Source: Altibacter sp.
GTDB taxonomy: Bacteria > Bacteroidota > Bacteroidia > Flavobacteriales > Flavobacteriaceae
Direction: 5' to 3'
Assembly: GCF_019913785.1 (NCBI RefSeq)
Contig: NZ_JAIOHK010000026.1
Span: 54,340 to 118,339, forward strand
Length of the DNA: 64,000 nt
A program made the position numbers and the translations under genes. Positions within the stretch are counted from its first letter, which is position 1, and the number at the start of each line of letters is the position of its first letter. Under the pieces are notes generated by a model. The model saw nothing but the letters and a program-made list of their open reading frames with translations, searched no databases and was not told the DNA's origin. Of this stretch, positions 9,424-21,372 are shown piece by piece.

Positions 9424-11955
9424 TTATTCGTTGTTTTCGGTTTGTGTTTCGTCTGTATCGGTTTCTGTACCATCAATAGTAGTGCCATCTTCAAGATCGT
9501 CTCCATTCACTTCATCTTCATCGTGCATGACTTTGGCGACAGCAGCAATGGCATCGTCTTCCCGCACCTTGATCAGGCGAACACCTTGTGTTGCACGACC
9601 CATAACTCGTAAATCTTCAACCGCCATTCGAATGGCAATTCCCGATTTATTGATAATCATAAGATCGTCCTGATCACTTACATTCTTGATGGCCACTAAT
9701 TTACCTGTTTTTTCGGTAACATTAATTGTTTTCACACCTTTTCCGCCTCGGTTAGTGATGCGGTAATCTTCTATACTGGATCTTTTTCCGTAGCCGTTTT
9801 CTGCAACCACCAAAATATCGGATTCTCCATTTTCAACAGCGATCATTCCAATAACTTCGTCATCTTTATGTGCCAATGTAATTCCGCGTACTCCTGAAGC
9901 ATTTCTACCCATGGGGCGAGTCTTTTCTTCTTCAAAGCGGATGGCTTTTCCCGAACGCACTGCTAACATTACCTGACTATTTCCGGTAGTAAGTTTGGCC
10001 TCCAACAACTCGTCATCTTCGCGAATCGTAATGGCATTGATACCATTGGTACGCGGACGCGAATATTGCTCTAAAGGCGTTTTCTTCACCTGCCCTTTCT
10101 TAGTAGCCATGATCACATAATGATTATTGATATAATCTTCATCTTTCAAGTCCTGGGTACAGATAAAGGCTTTTACCTTGTCGTCCGGTTCAATATTTAT
10201 TAAATTCTGAATAGCTCGTCCTTTTGAGGTTCGACTTCCTTCAGGAATTTCAAATACGCGCATCCAGAAACACTTCCCCTTTTGTGTAAAGAACAACATA
10301 TATTGATGGTTTGTTCCTACAAACAGGTGCTCCAGAAAATCTTCATTTCTGGTAGCTGAAGCCTTTTGCCCTACCCCTCCTCTATTTTGAGTTTTGTACT
10401 CGGTCAGCGAGGTTCGTTTTATATACCCGGCATGAGAAATAGTGATTACCACTTTTTCATCGGCAATAAGGTCGGTAATACTTACATCACCCCCTGCATA
10501 TTCAATAATGGAACGACGCTCATCGCCATATTTTGCTTTAATTTCTGCTAATTCTTCTTTGATGATCTCCATACGACGTTCCACCTTAGCAAGAATGTCT
10601 TTGTAGTCTTCGATGGTTTTCATCAAATCTTCGTACTCACTTCGTAATTTATCCTGCTCAAGACCCGTTAACTGACGCAATCTCATTTCGACAATCGCCT
10701 TCGCCTGAATTTCAGAGAGCTCAAAGGTTTTCATCAACACTTCGCGAGCTTCATCGGCATTGGCGGAAGCACGAATAAGGCGAATCACTTCATCAATATT
10801 ATCGGATGCAATGATCAATCCTTCTAAGATATGTGCGCGTTCTTCGGCTTTACGCAATAGATATTCGGTACGACGCACCACCACTTCGTGGCGATGTTCC
10901 ACAAAATAATGGATCAATTCCTTCAGATTAAGCATCTGAGGTCTTCCCTTTACCAGAGCAATATTGTTTACGCTAAAACTGGATTGAAGCGCTGTGTACT
11001 TGTACAGCATATTCAATACGATATTGGGAATAGCATCCCGCTTCAGGATATAGACAATACGCATTCCGTTTCTATCGGATTCATCGCGTATATTGGAGAT
11101 ACCTTCAATTTTTTTATCATTGACAAGATCGGCTGTTTTCTTAATCATGTCTGCCTTGTTCACCTGATAAGGAATTTCATTAACAATAATGCATTCCCGT
11201 CCAGCAACTTCTTCGAAACTTGCCTTTCCACGCATCACGATACGTCCGCGACCGGTATGGAATGCTTCTTTAACACCCTCATAGCCGTAGATCACACCTC
11301 CGGTAGGAAAATCGGGAGCCTTTATGTGCTGAATTAACTCATCGATAGTAATGTCGTTATTTTCGATATAGGCAACGGTTCCATCAATTACTTCCGAAAG
11401 ATTATGAGGAGGCATATTGGTTGCCATCCCAACAGCAATACCAGAGGCACCATTAATGAGCAATCCGGGTACGCGCGTAGGCAATACCGTAGGTTCCTGA
11501 AGGGTGTCGTCAAAATTAAGCTTGTGATCGACTGTCTCTTTGTCAATATCAGCCAACATGTCTTCGGAAATCTTTTGCATACGGGCCTCTGTATAACGCA
11601 TGGCCGCCGGACTGTCTCCATCGATAGAACCGAAGTTCCCCTGTCCGTCTACAAGCATATACCGAAGGCTCCATTCTTGCGCCATTCGCACCATGGCATC
11701 GTATACAGATGTATCACCGTGGGGGTGATACTTACCCAATACTTCTCCCACAATTCTAGCCGATTTTTTATGAGCTCCGGTAGCTCTAACACCTAGTTCG
11801 TGCATCCCAAATAAAACACGTCTGTGAACAGGTTTCATACCGTCTCTTACGTCTGGTAATGCACGTGACACAATGACCGACATTGAATAATCAATGTAAG
11901 CCGATTTCATTTCATCTTCAATGTTAATTGGAATCAATTTTTCGCCTTCAGCCAT
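9424..11955 (-). CDS. gyrA: DNA gyrase subunit A
   Basis: 843 aa; [35 protein letters not shown]-type start, RYTEARM catalytic Tyr, multiple GyrA C-terminal beta-pinwheel repeats ([13 protein letters not shown]). Confidence 0.97.
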   Translation of the reverse strand: MAEGEKLIPINIEDEMKSAYIDYSMSVIVSRALPDVRDGMKPVHRRVLFGMHELGVRATGAHKKSARIVGEVLGKYHPHGDTSVYDAMVRMAQEWSLRYMLVDGQGNFGSIDGDSPAAMRYTEARMQKISEDMLADIDKETVDHKLNFDDTLQEPTVLPTRVPGLLINGASGIAVGMATNMPPHNLSEVIDGTVAYIENNDITIDELIQHIKAPDFPTGGVIYGYEGVKEAFHTGRGRIVMRGKASFEEVAGRECIIVNEIPYQVNKADMIKKTADLVNDKKIEGISNIRDESDRNGMRIVYILKRDAIPNIVLNMLYKYTALQSSFSVNNIALVKGRPQMLNLKELIHYFVEHRHEVVVRRTEYLLRKAEERAHILEGLIIASDNIDEVIRLIRASANADEAREVLMKTFELSEIQAKAIVEMRLRQLTGLEQDKLRSEYEDLMKTIEDYKDILAKVERRMEIIKEELAEIKAKYGDERRSIIEYAGGDVSITDLIADEKVVITISHAGYIKRTSLTEYKTQNRGGVGQKASATRNEDFLEHLFVGTNHQYMLFFTQKGKCFWMRVFEIPEGSRTSKGRAIQNLINIEPDDKVKAFICTQDLKDEDYINNHYVIMATKKGQVKKTPLEQYSRPRTNGINAITIREDDELLEAKLTTGNSQVMLAVRSGKAIRFEEEKTRPMGRNASGVRGITLAHKDDEVIGMIAVENGESDILVVAENGYGKRSSIEDYRITNRGGKGVKTINVTEKTGKLVAIKNVSDQDDLMIINKSGIAIRMAVEDLRVMGRATQGVRLIKVREDDAIAAVAKVMHDEDEVNGDDLEDGTTIDGTETDTDETQTENNE

Positions 11956-12217
11956 AAATATTTTCTTTATTTTTTTAGTCGTTTAACTTACCGGGCAAGA
12001 TACACTATTTCGCACGTTTTTAAAGGGGTTTCCGACTTCAAAATTCACGTTTTTATTAACAAAAAAAGCAAGTAAAATCGTTAATAACTAAAGTGGTTTA
12101 TGTTTTGTTTTTAGTAAGTTTTTTTGTCCTTTTACTACTGTAGTCTCAAATGGGGTATGATTTTTGTCCCTTTATTAGCTAATTTTAGTATTTTTAGAGC
12201 ACCCAGAATCAAAATGT

Positions 12218-14770
12218 ATGGATGATAATTTTTCCCCCAGAGTAAAAGATGTAATTGCATATAGCAAAGAAGAAGCGCTGCGATTGGGTCACGATTTTAT
12301 AGGCACCGAACATTTAATGTTGGGGCTACTTCGCGATGGCAATGGTAAAGCAGTTACCATTTTAAATGCTTTGGATGTTGATTTAAATCACCTACGTCGA
12401 AAAGTGGAAATTTTGAGTCCGGCAAATCCAAACCCCGGAACAAGCGAAAACGATAAAAAAAACCTACACCTCACGCGTCAGGCCGAAAGAGCCTTAAAAA
12501 CAACTTTTTTAGAAGCGAAACTTTTTCAGAGTTCTTCTATCAATACCGCACACTTATTGTTGTGTATTCTTAGAAATGAAAATGATCCCACAACGAAGTT
12601 GTTAAATAAAATGAAAGTGGATTACGATGGTGTGAAAGACCAATTTAAACTTATGATAGCAAACGACGAAGATTATATAGACAGTCCAACTTCCGAATCA
12701 TTTCCGAACGATGACGATACCTCCCCCGAAGATGCTTCAAAAGAAAATCTCTTCTCGGGAACCACTTCAAAAGGCGCAAAAAAGTCTAAAACACCGGTTT
12801 TAGATAATTTTGGGCGCGACCTTACCGTTATGGCCGAAGAGGGTAAATTAGACCCTGTAGTGGGCCGTGAGAGTGAAATTCAGCGTGTTTCACAGATCCT
12901 CAGCCGAAGAAAAAAGAACAACCCCCTACTCATTGGAGAACCCGGCGTGGGTAAATCGGCTATTGCCGAAGGCTTAGCCTTGCGAATTATCCAACGAAAA
13001 GTTTCTCGAATCCTTTACGACAAGCGTGTAGTCACCTTAGACTTGGCAAGTCTGGTCGCCGGAACAAAGTATCGTGGTCAGTTCGAAGAGCGAATGAAAG
13101 CGGTAATGAATGAATTGGAGAAGAACGATGACATCATCCTATTTATTGATGAGATACATACCATCGTAGGTGCTGGTGGAGCCACCGGCTCTTTAGACGC
13201 TTCTAATATGTTTAAACCTGCGCTTGCACGTGGTGAGATACAATGTATTGGAGCTACTACCTTGGACGAATATCGCCAGTATATTGAAAAAGACGGCGCG
13301 TTAGAACGTCGTTTTCAAAAGGTTTTGGTCGAACCAACTACGGTGGCTGAAACTATCGAGATACTTCAGAATATTAAAGACAAATACGAAGCGCATCACA
13401 ACGTTCAATATACTGATGCCGCTCTCGAAGCCTGTGTGAAATTGACCAATCGGTATATGACAGAACGTTTCTTGCCAGACAAGGCCATTGACGCCTTGGA
13501 TGAGGCTGGTTCTCGTGTGCATATTACCAATATTCATGTCCCGGATAAAATATTAGAAATCGAGGGGAAATTGGAAGAGGTTCGCGAACTGAAAAACTCT
13601 GTGGTTAAAAAGCAGAAATATGAAGAAGCCGCTAAATTGCGAGATGATGAAAAGAATCTGGAAAAAGAATTAGCTACCGAACAAGAAGTTTGGGAGAAAG
13701 AATCCAAATTGCACAGAGAAATTGTAGATGAAGAAAATGTAGCAGAGGTGGTTTCTATGATGACCGGTGTTCCTGTTAACCGGATTGCACAAACGGAAAG
13801 CACCAAGTTAGCCGCCCTACCCGACCGAATCAAAGGAAAGGTGATTGGCCAAGATGAAGCCGTAGCAAAAGTGGTTAAGGCCATTCAGCGAAACCGTGCA
13901 GGACTTAAAGATCCTAACAAACCTATTGGCTCTTTTATCTTCTTAGGACAAACCGGTGTGGGTAAGACGCAATTGGCCAAGGTGCTTGCACGTGAATTAT
14001 TCGATTCGGACAATGCCTTGGTGCGTGTAGACATGAGTGAGTATATGGAAAAATTTGCCGTATCTCGTTTAATTGGCGCACCTCCTGGATATGTAGGTTA
14101 TGAAGAAGGCGGACAGCTTACCGAAAAAATTAGACGCAAACCATATGCGGTGGTACTCCTTGATGAAATTGAAAAGGCACACCCCGATGTGTTTAATATG
14201 CTTTTACAGGTGCTGGATGACGGACAACTAACAGACAGCCTGGGACGTAAGATCGACTTCAAGAATACGATCATAATTATGACCTCCAATATTGGAGCCC
14301 GTAAGTTAAAAGATTTTGGACAGGGTGTTGGTTTTGGGACCGCTGCTAAAGAAAGTCAAGCCGATGCAAATTCGAAAAGCATTATTGAAAATGCATTGAA
14401 AAAAGCGTTTGCTCCGGAGTTCTTAAATCGCGTGGACGATGTTATGGTCTTTAATCCATTGGATCGAGATGACATCCATAAGATTATTGATATTGAGTTG
14501 AACCAACTTTTCGAGCGTATAAGTGACCTTGGTTACGACCTTAAACTTACCGAAAAGGCGAAAGACTATATCGCCGATAAGGGATTTGACAAGGAATATG
14601 GAGCTCGTCCATTGAAGCGTGCCATACAGAAATACATTGAAGACGCCTTGGCCGAAGAGATTATCAATTCGAACCTGCAAGAAGGCGATGGTATTACCAT
14701 GGATTTGGATGAAAAGAAAGGGGAATTGACCATAAAGATCAAGAAGCAAAAGAAGACCACAGAGTCCTAA
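12218..14770 (+). CDS. clpC: ATP-dependent Clp protease ATP-binding subunit ClpC
   Basis: Clp N domain, two AAA+ modules ([30 protein letters not shown]), UVR-like middle region [22 protein letters not shown]. Confidence 0.95.
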   Translation: MDDNFSPRVKDVIAYSKEEALRLGHDFIGTEHLMLGLLRDGNGKAVTILNALDVDLNHLRRKVEILSPANPNPGTSENDKKNLHLTRQAERALKTTFLEAKLFQSSSINTAHLLLCILRNENDPTTKLLNKMKVDYDGVKDQFKLMIANDEDYIDSPTSESFPNDDDTSPEDASKENLFSGTTSKGAKKSKTPVLDNFGRDLTVMAEEGKLDPVVGRESEIQRVSQILSRRKKNNPLLIGEPGVGKSAIAEGLALRIIQRKVSRILYDKRVVTLDLASLVAGTKYRGQFEERMKAVMNELEKNDDIILFIDEIHTIVGAGGATGSLDASNMFKPALARGEIQCIGATTLDEYRQYIEKDGALERRFQKVLVEPTTVAETIEILQNIKDKYEAHHNVQYTDAALEACVKLTNRYMTERFLPDKAIDALDEAGSRVHITNIHVPDKILEIEGKLEEVRELKNSVVKKQKYEEAAKLRDDEKNLEKELATEQEVWEKESKLHREIVDEENVAEVVSMMTGVPVNRIAQTESTKLAALPDRIKGKVIGQDEAVAKVVKAIQRNRAGLKDPNKPIGSFIFLGQTGVGKTQLAKVLARELFDSDNALVRVDMSEYMEKFAVSRLIGAPPGYVGYEEGGQLTEKIRRKPYAVVLLDEIEKAHPDVFNMLLQVLDDGQLTDSLGRKIDFKNTIIIMTSNIGARKLKDFGQGVGFGTAAKESQADANSKSIIENALKKAFAPEFLNRVDDVMVFNPLDRDDIHKIIDIELNQLFERISDLGYDLKLTEKAKDYIADKGFDKEYGARPLKRAIQKYIEDALAEEIINSNLQEGDGITMDLDEKKGELTIKIKKQKKTTES

Positions 14771-14790
14771 TAGTTAATTTTATTACATGA

Positions 14791-14825
14791 GACACCTGTA
14801 TCTTTATCATACAGGTGTTTTTTAT
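14791..14825 (+). terminator. Intrinsic terminator downstream of clpC
   Basis: acacctgtatctttatcatacaggtgttttttattt; 10-bp stem plus T tract. Confidence 0.8.
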
Positions 14826-14832
14826 TTAGGAA

Positions 14833-15156
14833 ATGAACAAAGCACAAATAGCCAACCGAATTAAAGAAGAGATTAGCAGTACTGAGGAAAGTATTGTTAA
14901 ATATCGTGAACTTACAAAACCCATAGCACCCGAGAATGCTATTGGACGGGTTTCTCGCATGGATGCCATTAATAACAAATCGGTTAATGAGGTCGCATTG
15001 CGAAAAGCCGAACTCAAGTTAAAGAACTTACGCGTCGCATTATCTAAGATAGATGACCCGGATTTTGGTAGTTGTCTTCGGTGTAAAAACCCAATTCCCA
15101 TAGAACGAATTATGTTGCTTCCGCAGGCTGTTTTTTGTGTGAATTGCGCCAGATAG
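14833..15156 (+). CDS. DksA/TraR-type zinc-finger family protein
   Basis: C-terminal GSCLRCKNPIPIERIMLLPQAVFCVNCAR, C-x2-C...C-x2-C zinc finger after helical coiled region. Confidence 0.8.
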   Translation: MNKAQIANRIKEEISSTEESIVKYRELTKPIAPENAIGRVSRMDAINNKSVNEVALRKAELKLKNLRVALSKIDDPDFGSCLRCKNPIPIERIMLLPQAVFCVNCAR

Positions 15157-15207
15157 TTGGTGTTTCTTTATAGTTTTTATACCTTGAAGCAAAATCGAAC
15201 CAGCCCC

Positions 15208-15585
15208 ATGATAACTGCCAGAAACTATATTTTCGGGAAACTTGAAATATATCCCAATTATGTAATAGCCATTATGAAAGAAGGTGTTACAGTAAAACCG
15301 GAATACAACAAAGACCTTGTTTCTCTTGCAAACCAGTACTTTAAAAATCGCCCCTTCGGTTATATTACCCATAGAATCAATTCGTATTCGGTGGATCCAA
15401 GCACCTATATTGAAACCTCCAAGATTGATAATTTGGTGGCCTTTGCTGTGGTTTCAAATAATTCGATCAATTTAACAAATACCGAATTGGAACGAATATT
15501 CTTAAAGAAACCCTTGGATCATTTTGAGGAACTGGACGAAGCCATCGATTGGGTAAATGATGTTGTCGCCAACGTGAGTATATAG
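15208..15585 (+). CDS. Small SpoIIAA/STAS-like family protein, function unknown
   Basis: ORF from MITARNYIFGKLEIYPNY (likely start 15208; ORF extends to 15157); similar to the product of 31995..32393. Confidence 0.65.
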   Translation: MITARNYIFGKLEIYPNYVIAIMKEGVTVKPEYNKDLVSLANQYFKNRPFGYITHRINSYSVDPSTYIETSKIDNLVAFAVVSNNSINLTNTELERIFLKKPLDHFEELDEAIDWVNDVVANVSI

Positions 15586-15601
15586 TCTGAACTTAATACT
15601 C

Positions 15602-17131
15602 TTAAAAAAGTACATCATTATCTATAGAAAAGCTTTGTAAAAAAGCAATCGATGCATGAATATCATCGGCAAGCAGTCTATCTTCGGCAACAAAAGGGAC
15701 CGTTTTTCTGAAAGACGCTAGAAACGTTTCTAAAAATGGAGAGGTCTTCTTAGGTCTTCTGAATTCCATCGCCTGTGAGGCATTCATCAATTCAATAGCT
15801 AGAACGGTCTCTAAGTTCTCAACTACACGTAAACATTTCGTAGCAGCATTAGCGCCCATACTCACATGATCTTCTTGCCCATTCGATGAAACAATGGAAT
15901 CTACCGAAGCAGGGGTAGCCAGTTGCTTATTCTGACTCACAATACTCGCTGCGGTGTATTGAGGAATCATAAAACCGCTGTTCAGCCCCGAATTATTCAC
16001 CAAGAATGCAGGAAGATCGCGTAATCCCGAAACCAACTGGTAGGTTCTTCTTTCAGAAATATTCGCAAATTCGGCCAATGCAATAGCCAGATAGTCTAAT
16101 CCCAAAGCAAGTGGCTGCCCGTGAAAGTTTCCGCCGGAAATAATTTTGTCTTCTTTGATAAAAATATTGGGATTGTCTGTAACCGAATTGATCTCTGTCT
16201 TAAAAATTGACGAAACATAAACCACGGTGTCCTTACTCGCCCCATGAACCTGAGGAATACAACGAAACGAATAGGGATCCTGTACGTTTTTCTTTTCCGA
16301 TTTTCCCAATTCACTGCCTTCCAAAAAGTGTACAAAACGTTCGGCTGTTTTTACCTGTCCTCGATGTGGGCGTATTAAATGTACCAAAGGATCGAACGGA
16401 CTCATATTACAATCAAAGGCATCCACCGAAAGGGCCGCTATCATATCGGCCAAAAAGGAAAGTTTATGCGACTGTAATAAAATATACACACCGTACGCAC
16501 TCATAAACTGGGTACCATTCAATAAAGCGAGTCCTTCTTTGGCTTCCAGAACTATAGGTTTCCAACCGTGCTTCTTCATCATTTTTTCTGAAGCGACCAT
16601 CTCTTCACCTATAAATACTTCTCCCTTTCCTAACAGTGGTAAGGATAAATGCGCCAAGGGTGCCAAATCACCCGAAGCACCCAAGCTTCCTTGATTGTAA
16701 ACTACGGGTAGGATATCGTTGTTATAAAAATCTATTAATCGTTCAACGGTTTGCAATTGCACGCCACTATACCCATAGCTCAAGGATTGAATTTTTAGCA
16801 AAAGCATCAACTTGACGATGGGTTTTGGAACCAACTCCCCAGTCCCACAGGCATGCGACATGACAAGGTTTTCCTGTAATTTTGATAAATTTTCTGAAGA
16901 AATCCTCACATTGCACAACGAACCAAACCCGGTATTGATACCGTAGATAGGTGTATCATTTCCTTTGGTCTTGGCGTCCAAATATTCTTTAGACTTCTTT
17001 ATATTCAAAGAAGCTTCTTCCGAAAGGGATAATAATTTATTCGATTCAATAATATCTTTAATAACAGGTAAGTCCAGAATTTCTGAACTTATATAATGCA
17101 TCTCTTGCATGGGATAGGTTGTTTGAAACAC
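15602..17131 (-). CDS. hutH: Histidine ammonia-lyase
   Basis: MIO-forming GSLGASGDLAPLAHLSLPLLGKGEV; QDPYSFRCIPQVHGASKD; SNGQEDHVSMGANAATK. Start could be an internal Met (around 17101). Confidence 0.95.
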   Translation of the reverse strand: MFQTTYPMQEMHYISSEILDLPVIKDIIESNKLLSLSEEASLNIKKSKEYLDAKTKGNDTPIYGINTGFGSLCNVRISSENLSKLQENLVMSHACGTGELVPKPIVKLMLLLKIQSLSYGYSGVQLQTVERLIDFYNNDILPVVYNQGSLGASGDLAPLAHLSLPLLGKGEVFIGEEMVASEKMMKKHGWKPIVLEAKEGLALLNGTQFMSAYGVYILLQSHKLSFLADMIAALSVDAFDCNMSPFDPLVHLIRPHRGQVKTAERFVHFLEGSELGKSEKKNVQDPYSFRCIPQVHGASKDTVVYVSSIFKTEINSVTDNPNIFIKEDKIISGGNFHGQPLALGLDYLAIALAEFANISERRTYQLVSGLRDLPAFLVNNSGLNSGFMIPQYTAASIVSQNKQLATPASVDSIVSSNGQEDHVSMGANAATKCLRVVENLETVLAIELMNASQAMEFRRPKKTSPFLETFLASFRKTVPFVAEDRLLADDIHASIAFLQSFSIDNDVLF

Positions 17132-17220
17132 AAAAGTACCATTTTCTTGTAAAGGTTTGTTAATTTTTATATACTGAATAATTATGATGTATTTTAGCGT
17201 GGTATTTAAATTTTAAGTCG

Positions 17221-18591
17221 ATGAAAAAATTAGTTGTGCTACTAACAGTTATGGCTTTTATCTCTTGTAAGAAGGAGGTCAAAGAGCAGGAATATGTTAT
17301 TATTAATGGAACGGTGCAAAACAGTGACGCCGAAACCGCCATGATTCGTGGTTTCGATATGGAGTTCGAAATCCCTATTTCGGAAGCCGGTACTTTTAGT
17401 GATACGCTGGATGTTAAAACGGATGGTATTTACACACTGCGTATTGGTCGCGAAGGAACTTCTACCTATCTGAGAAAAGGTAAAAATCTATCCGTTTCGG
17501 TAGATGTTGTACAGTTTGATGAAACCATTAAATACGAAGGAGATGTCGCAGCCGAAAATAACTATCTGGCCGCAAAGTATTTGTTGTCAGAACAGGAAAA
17601 ACCTTTTCAAGACGTATACGCCATGGAAGAAGCTGCCTTTATAGCTGAAGCCAATGCAATAAATCAAACATACCAGGACCTCTTGGCAAAGACCGAAGGA
17701 CTTTCCGAAGACTTTATTGCGTTAGAAACCAAGAATTTGGCGTATACCCATACTATGAATCTCGAGAATTACCTAGGGTATCATAGACATTTTACAAGTA
17801 ACGATGCATTTGAGGTGTCGGAAGGGTATTACGCCTTTACAAAAAATGTAAATTATGCCGATACAACGGCCTTCAGAAATTCAATTACCTATCAAAACAT
17901 GCTGGAAACACATTTTAGTAGAATGGTTAGTGAAATGGCTACTTCAGACCCCGATTTAAACAGAACAAAGGCCTATTTGAATTTGGTGAATGAGCGCCTG
18001 CCCAATGGCTATGCGAAAGACGAACTTATGTACGACTACTTGAGGTATGGACTTACGCCCGATGCCAGTATGGAAGAAGTTTATCAGGTTTATAAAAACA
18101 GTAATCCCAATGCTGAAAATCTAAAAAAAGTTACAGCCCGCTACAGTCTGTTAAAACCATTACTTGCCGGCAACCCATCCCCTACTTTTGACTATGAGAA
18201 TTACAAAGGGGGCAGCACAAAGTTGGACGATTTTAAAGGTAAGTACGTATACGTGGATGTATGGGCAACCTGGTGCGGACCCTGTATAAGAGAAATTCCC
18301 GCCCTAAAGCAAGTTGAAAAGGACTATCACGGAAAGAATATTGTTTTTGTGAGTCTTTCTATTGATGAAGCCAAGGACTACGATAAATGGAAAAATATGA
18401 TTGCTGAAAAGGAATTGGGCGGTGTCCAATTAATGGCAGATAAAAACTGGGAATCTAAGTTTGTAAAAGACTATGGCATTTTGGGGATTCCGAGATTTAT
18501 ATTGATCGATCCGCAAGGGAATATAGTCTCGGCCGATGCACCTAGACCTTCCGATGCGAAACTTAGGGTATTGCTCGACAAACTTATCTAA
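17221..18591 (+). CDS. TlpA/ResA-like thiol-disulfide oxidoreductase lipoprotein
   Basis: Lipobox-like MKKLVVLLTVMAFISCKK; C-terminal thioredoxin motif VWATWCGPCIREIPALKQVE. Confidence 0.88.
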   Translation: MKKLVVLLTVMAFISCKKEVKEQEYVIINGTVQNSDAETAMIRGFDMEFEIPISEAGTFSDTLDVKTDGIYTLRIGREGTSTYLRKGKNLSVSVDVVQFDETIKYEGDVAAENNYLAAKYLLSEQEKPFQDVYAMEEAAFIAEANAINQTYQDLLAKTEGLSEDFIALETKNLAYTHTMNLENYLGYHRHFTSNDAFEVSEGYYAFTKNVNYADTTAFRNSITYQNMLETHFSRMVSEMATSDPDLNRTKAYLNLVNERLPNGYAKDELMYDYLRYGLTPDASMEEVYQVYKNSNPNAENLKKVTARYSLLKPLLAGNPSPTFDYENYKGGSTKLDDFKGKYVYVDVWATWCGPCIREIPALKQVEKDYHGKNIVFVSLSIDEAKDYDKWKNMIAEKELGGVQLMADKNWESKFVKDYGILGIPRFILIDPQGNIVSADAPRPSDAKLRVLLDKLI

Positions 18592-18644
18592 TAACAATCC
18601 AACCCAATTAATAAGCCGTTTGAAAACTCATTTCCGACGGTTTT

Positions 18645-20186
18645 TTATTGTTCCTCTTTTTCTACTGGTGGTGGCTCTTGTTCAAATAGTGCTAGATACG
18701 CATTCCCTATATTGTCAATTATATCGGAAGCCGTAACGGCCTCAAATCCCATAGATTGGGAAGCGATATTGCCGGCACTGCCATGTAGATACACCCCAAA
18801 TACCGCCGACAACAGGGGATCATATCCTTGCGATACTAATCCTGTGATCATGCCCGAAAGCACATCACCACTCCCGGCCGTGGCCATTCCGGGGTTACCG
18901 GTCGAATTTATATAGAGTTTTTCATCGAATATGGTGATGGTATTGGCCCCTTTTAATACGAGGATAGCTTTGTGCTTTTTGGCAAAGGCCGTAGCTTTTT
19001 CGAGCTTGTCATAATCATTCGTCCAGTCACCTATCAAGCGTTTTAATTCGCCAATATGTGGTGTGAGTATTGATTGTTTTGGTAGTACTTTCAACAGTTC
19101 CTTTGACTGACTTAGTGCATTCAAAGCGTCTGCATCAATCACCATAGCTGCTTTCGAACTTTTGAACAATTCTTTTAAGGCGGAAAGGCTTTCGGGATGT
19201 GTTCCCATTCCCATTCCAATACCTATTGCTGAAGGAATAAATTCGGTAGTTATTTCAGAAATATGATGGTCACTTTTATCAGTGACTACCATGGCTTCCG
19301 GAAATGCAGTCTGAAGCATGTTATAGCCGCATTTCGGACTAAAAACGGTCACCATCCCCGCCCCTATTTTTAAGGTAGCTTTTGAAGAAAGTACCACTGC
19401 CCCTATTTTCCCATAACTCCCACCAACAATCAAGGCATGTCCATAAGTTCCTTTATGATCGTATTTTGCTCTCTGTTTGTAGAATTGCTGTGCTTCGGCC
19501 TTATCGATAAGTTGCGCTATGGGTGCGGTTTCGGATAAGAACTGTGGGTCTAAACCAATATCCAATACTTCAAAATAGGGAACAAAAGCACCGGTTTCTG
19601 GCAAGAAAAACGCCAGTTTCGGACTTTGAAACGTCAGTGTATGATTGGCTTTCAGCACCGCCTCTGGATCTTCTAGTGGCAAATTCGCATGCATTCCACT
19701 GGGAATATCTACCGCCAATTTGAACGCCTTGCTTTCATTTAGGTATTGAATCAATTGCTTTACCCAACCTCCGGGGCATCGGTTAAGTCCGATTCCAAAA
19801 ATAGCATCGATAATGATATCATCAGGATGTATTTCGGGAAAATCGGTTTCCGACTTCATTAATTTGGGCCATTCTTTGGTTATGTTTTTAATACGGTCAT
19901 AGTTGATAAGAAAGTTCTTCGACCGCTTATCACTACAATTCACCACATACATATGTACCAAATACCCACTCTCAATGAGGAGTCTTCCAACCACAAGGCC
20001 GTCGCCCCCATTGTTTCCTATTCCACAAAATATATGAACAGGAACCTGAGCGCCTTGCATCCGGTGGTGCAACCAATTGTAGATCTGAGTTCCTGCACGC
20101 TCCATAAGGTCGGCAGATGTAATCCCCTGTTTTTCGGTAGTGATAGCATCTGCCTGGTAAAATTGTTCCGAAGAGAATATTTTCAT
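18645..20186 (-). CDS. nnr: Bifunctional NAD(P)H-hydrate epimerase / ADP-dependent NAD(P)H-hydrate dehydratase
   Basis: N-terminal YjeF_N (FCGIGNNGGDGLVVGRLL); C-terminal carbohydrate-kinase-like (LTPHIGELKRLIG, TGNPGMATAGSGDVLSGMITGL). Start MKIFSSEQF at 20186. Confidence 0.93.
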   Translation of the reverse strand: MKIFSSEQFYQADAITTEKQGITSADLMERAGTQIYNWLHHRMQGAQVPVHIFCGIGNNGGDGLVVGRLLIESGYLVHMYVVNCSDKRSKNFLINYDRIKNITKEWPKLMKSETDFPEIHPDDIIIDAIFGIGLNRCPGGWVKQLIQYLNESKAFKLAVDIPSGMHANLPLEDPEAVLKANHTLTFQSPKLAFFLPETGAFVPYFEVLDIGLDPQFLSETAPIAQLIDKAEAQQFYKQRAKYDHKGTYGHALIVGGSYGKIGAVVLSSKATLKIGAGMVTVFSPKCGYNMLQTAFPEAMVVTDKSDHHISEITTEFIPSAIGIGMGMGTHPESLSALKELFKSSKAAMVIDADALNALSQSKELLKVLPKQSILTPHIGELKRLIGDWTNDYDKLEKATAFAKKHKAILVLKGANTITIFDEKLYINSTGNPGMATAGSGDVLSGMITGLVSQGYDPLLSAVFGVYLHGSAGNIASQSMGFEAVTASDIIDNIGNAYLALFEQEPPPVEKEEQ

Positions 20187-20287
20187 CCTAATTTTCTTTT
20201 GTTGCAAGTTACCAAGCTTGTTGAAAACAATCAAGCAAATCCTTCGTTACCTTTTATAGATATAATACATTTGCCAAAAATTTCACC

Positions 20288-21370
20288 ATGAAACAAACCG
20301 CACTATCACACATACACGAGCAACTAGGTGCCAAAATGGTTCCCTTTGCAGGATATAACATGCCCGTCTCCTACGAAGGAGTCAACGCCGAACACGAAAC
20401 CGTACGAAACGGTGTGGGTGTTTTTGATGTCTCCCATATGGGAGAATTTTTAATAACAGGAGCGAAGGCACTAGAGCTCATTCAGAAGGTAACCAGCAAT
20501 GATGCTGCAAAGTTGGTAGATGGACAGGCACAATACAGTTGTCTGCCAAATGCTAGCGGTGGAATTGTAGACGATCTTATCGTGTATCGTTTTGATGCCG
20601 AAAAATATCTGTTGGTGGTCAATGCATCGAATATTGAAAAAGACTGGAATTGGATCATGAGCCACAATACTATGGGTGCCGAAATGCGCAACCTTTCCGA
20701 GGATTATTCGCTGTTGGCAATTCAAGGTCCAAAGGCGATTGAAGCAATGCAGTCGTTGACTAGTGAAGATCTTTCAGCCATAAAATTTTATACCTTCAAG
20801 GTGTCCGATTTTGCCGAAATCGAACATGTGATTATAAGTGCTACCGGTTATACGGGTAGTGGCGGATTTGAGGTTTATTGTAAAAATTCGGAAGTGGAAC
20901 AGGTATGGAACAAGGTGATGGAAGCCGGAGCCAACTTCGGAATTAAACCTATTGGTTTGGCCGCTAGAGACACACTTCGTTTGGAAATGGGGTTCTGTTT
21001 GTACGGAAATGATATAGACGATACAACTTCACCCATGGAGGCCGGACTTGGATGGATTACCAAATTCACTAAGGATTTTGTCAATTCTGAAAATTTACTG
21101 AAACAAAAAGAACAGGGTACCGAACGAAGGCTCATTGCCTTCGAATTGGACGAACGAGGGATCCCTAGACAAGGATATGATATTGTAGACAGCAATGGTA
21201 ACAAAATAGGTGTTGTTACCAGTGGAACCATGGCACCATCGTTGGGTAAAGGAATTGGCCTCGGTTATGTTCCCACGATCTTTAAGGACATTGGTTCTAA
21301 AATTTATATTCAAATACGGAAAAGTGCGATCCCGGCTACCGTGGTGAAGCTTCCATTTTATAAAGGTTAA
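20288..21370 (+). CDS. gcvT: Glycine cleavage system T protein (aminomethyltransferase)
   Basis: [73 protein letters not shown]. Confidence 0.95.
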   Translation: MKQTALSHIHEQLGAKMVPFAGYNMPVSYEGVNAEHETVRNGVGVFDVSHMGEFLITGAKALELIQKVTSNDAAKLVDGQAQYSCLPNASGGIVDDLIVYRFDAEKYLLVVNASNIEKDWNWIMSHNTMGAEMRNLSEDYSLLAIQGPKAIEAMQSLTSEDLSAIKFYTFKVSDFAEIEHVIISATGYTGSGGFEVYCKNSEVEQVWNKVMEAGANFGIKPIGLAARDTLRLEMGFCLYGNDIDDTTSPMEAGLGWITKFTKDFVNSENLLKQKEQGTERRLIAFELDERGIPRQGYDIVDSNGNKIGVVTSGTMAPSLGKGIGLGYVPTIFKDIGSKIYIQIRKSAIPATVVKLPFYKG

Positions 21371-21372
21371 TT

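Noticed and set aside
10888-11796. Antisense ORFs within gyrA (10888..11337, 11404..11796)
   Set aside because: Shadow ORFs opposite a highly conserved gene.
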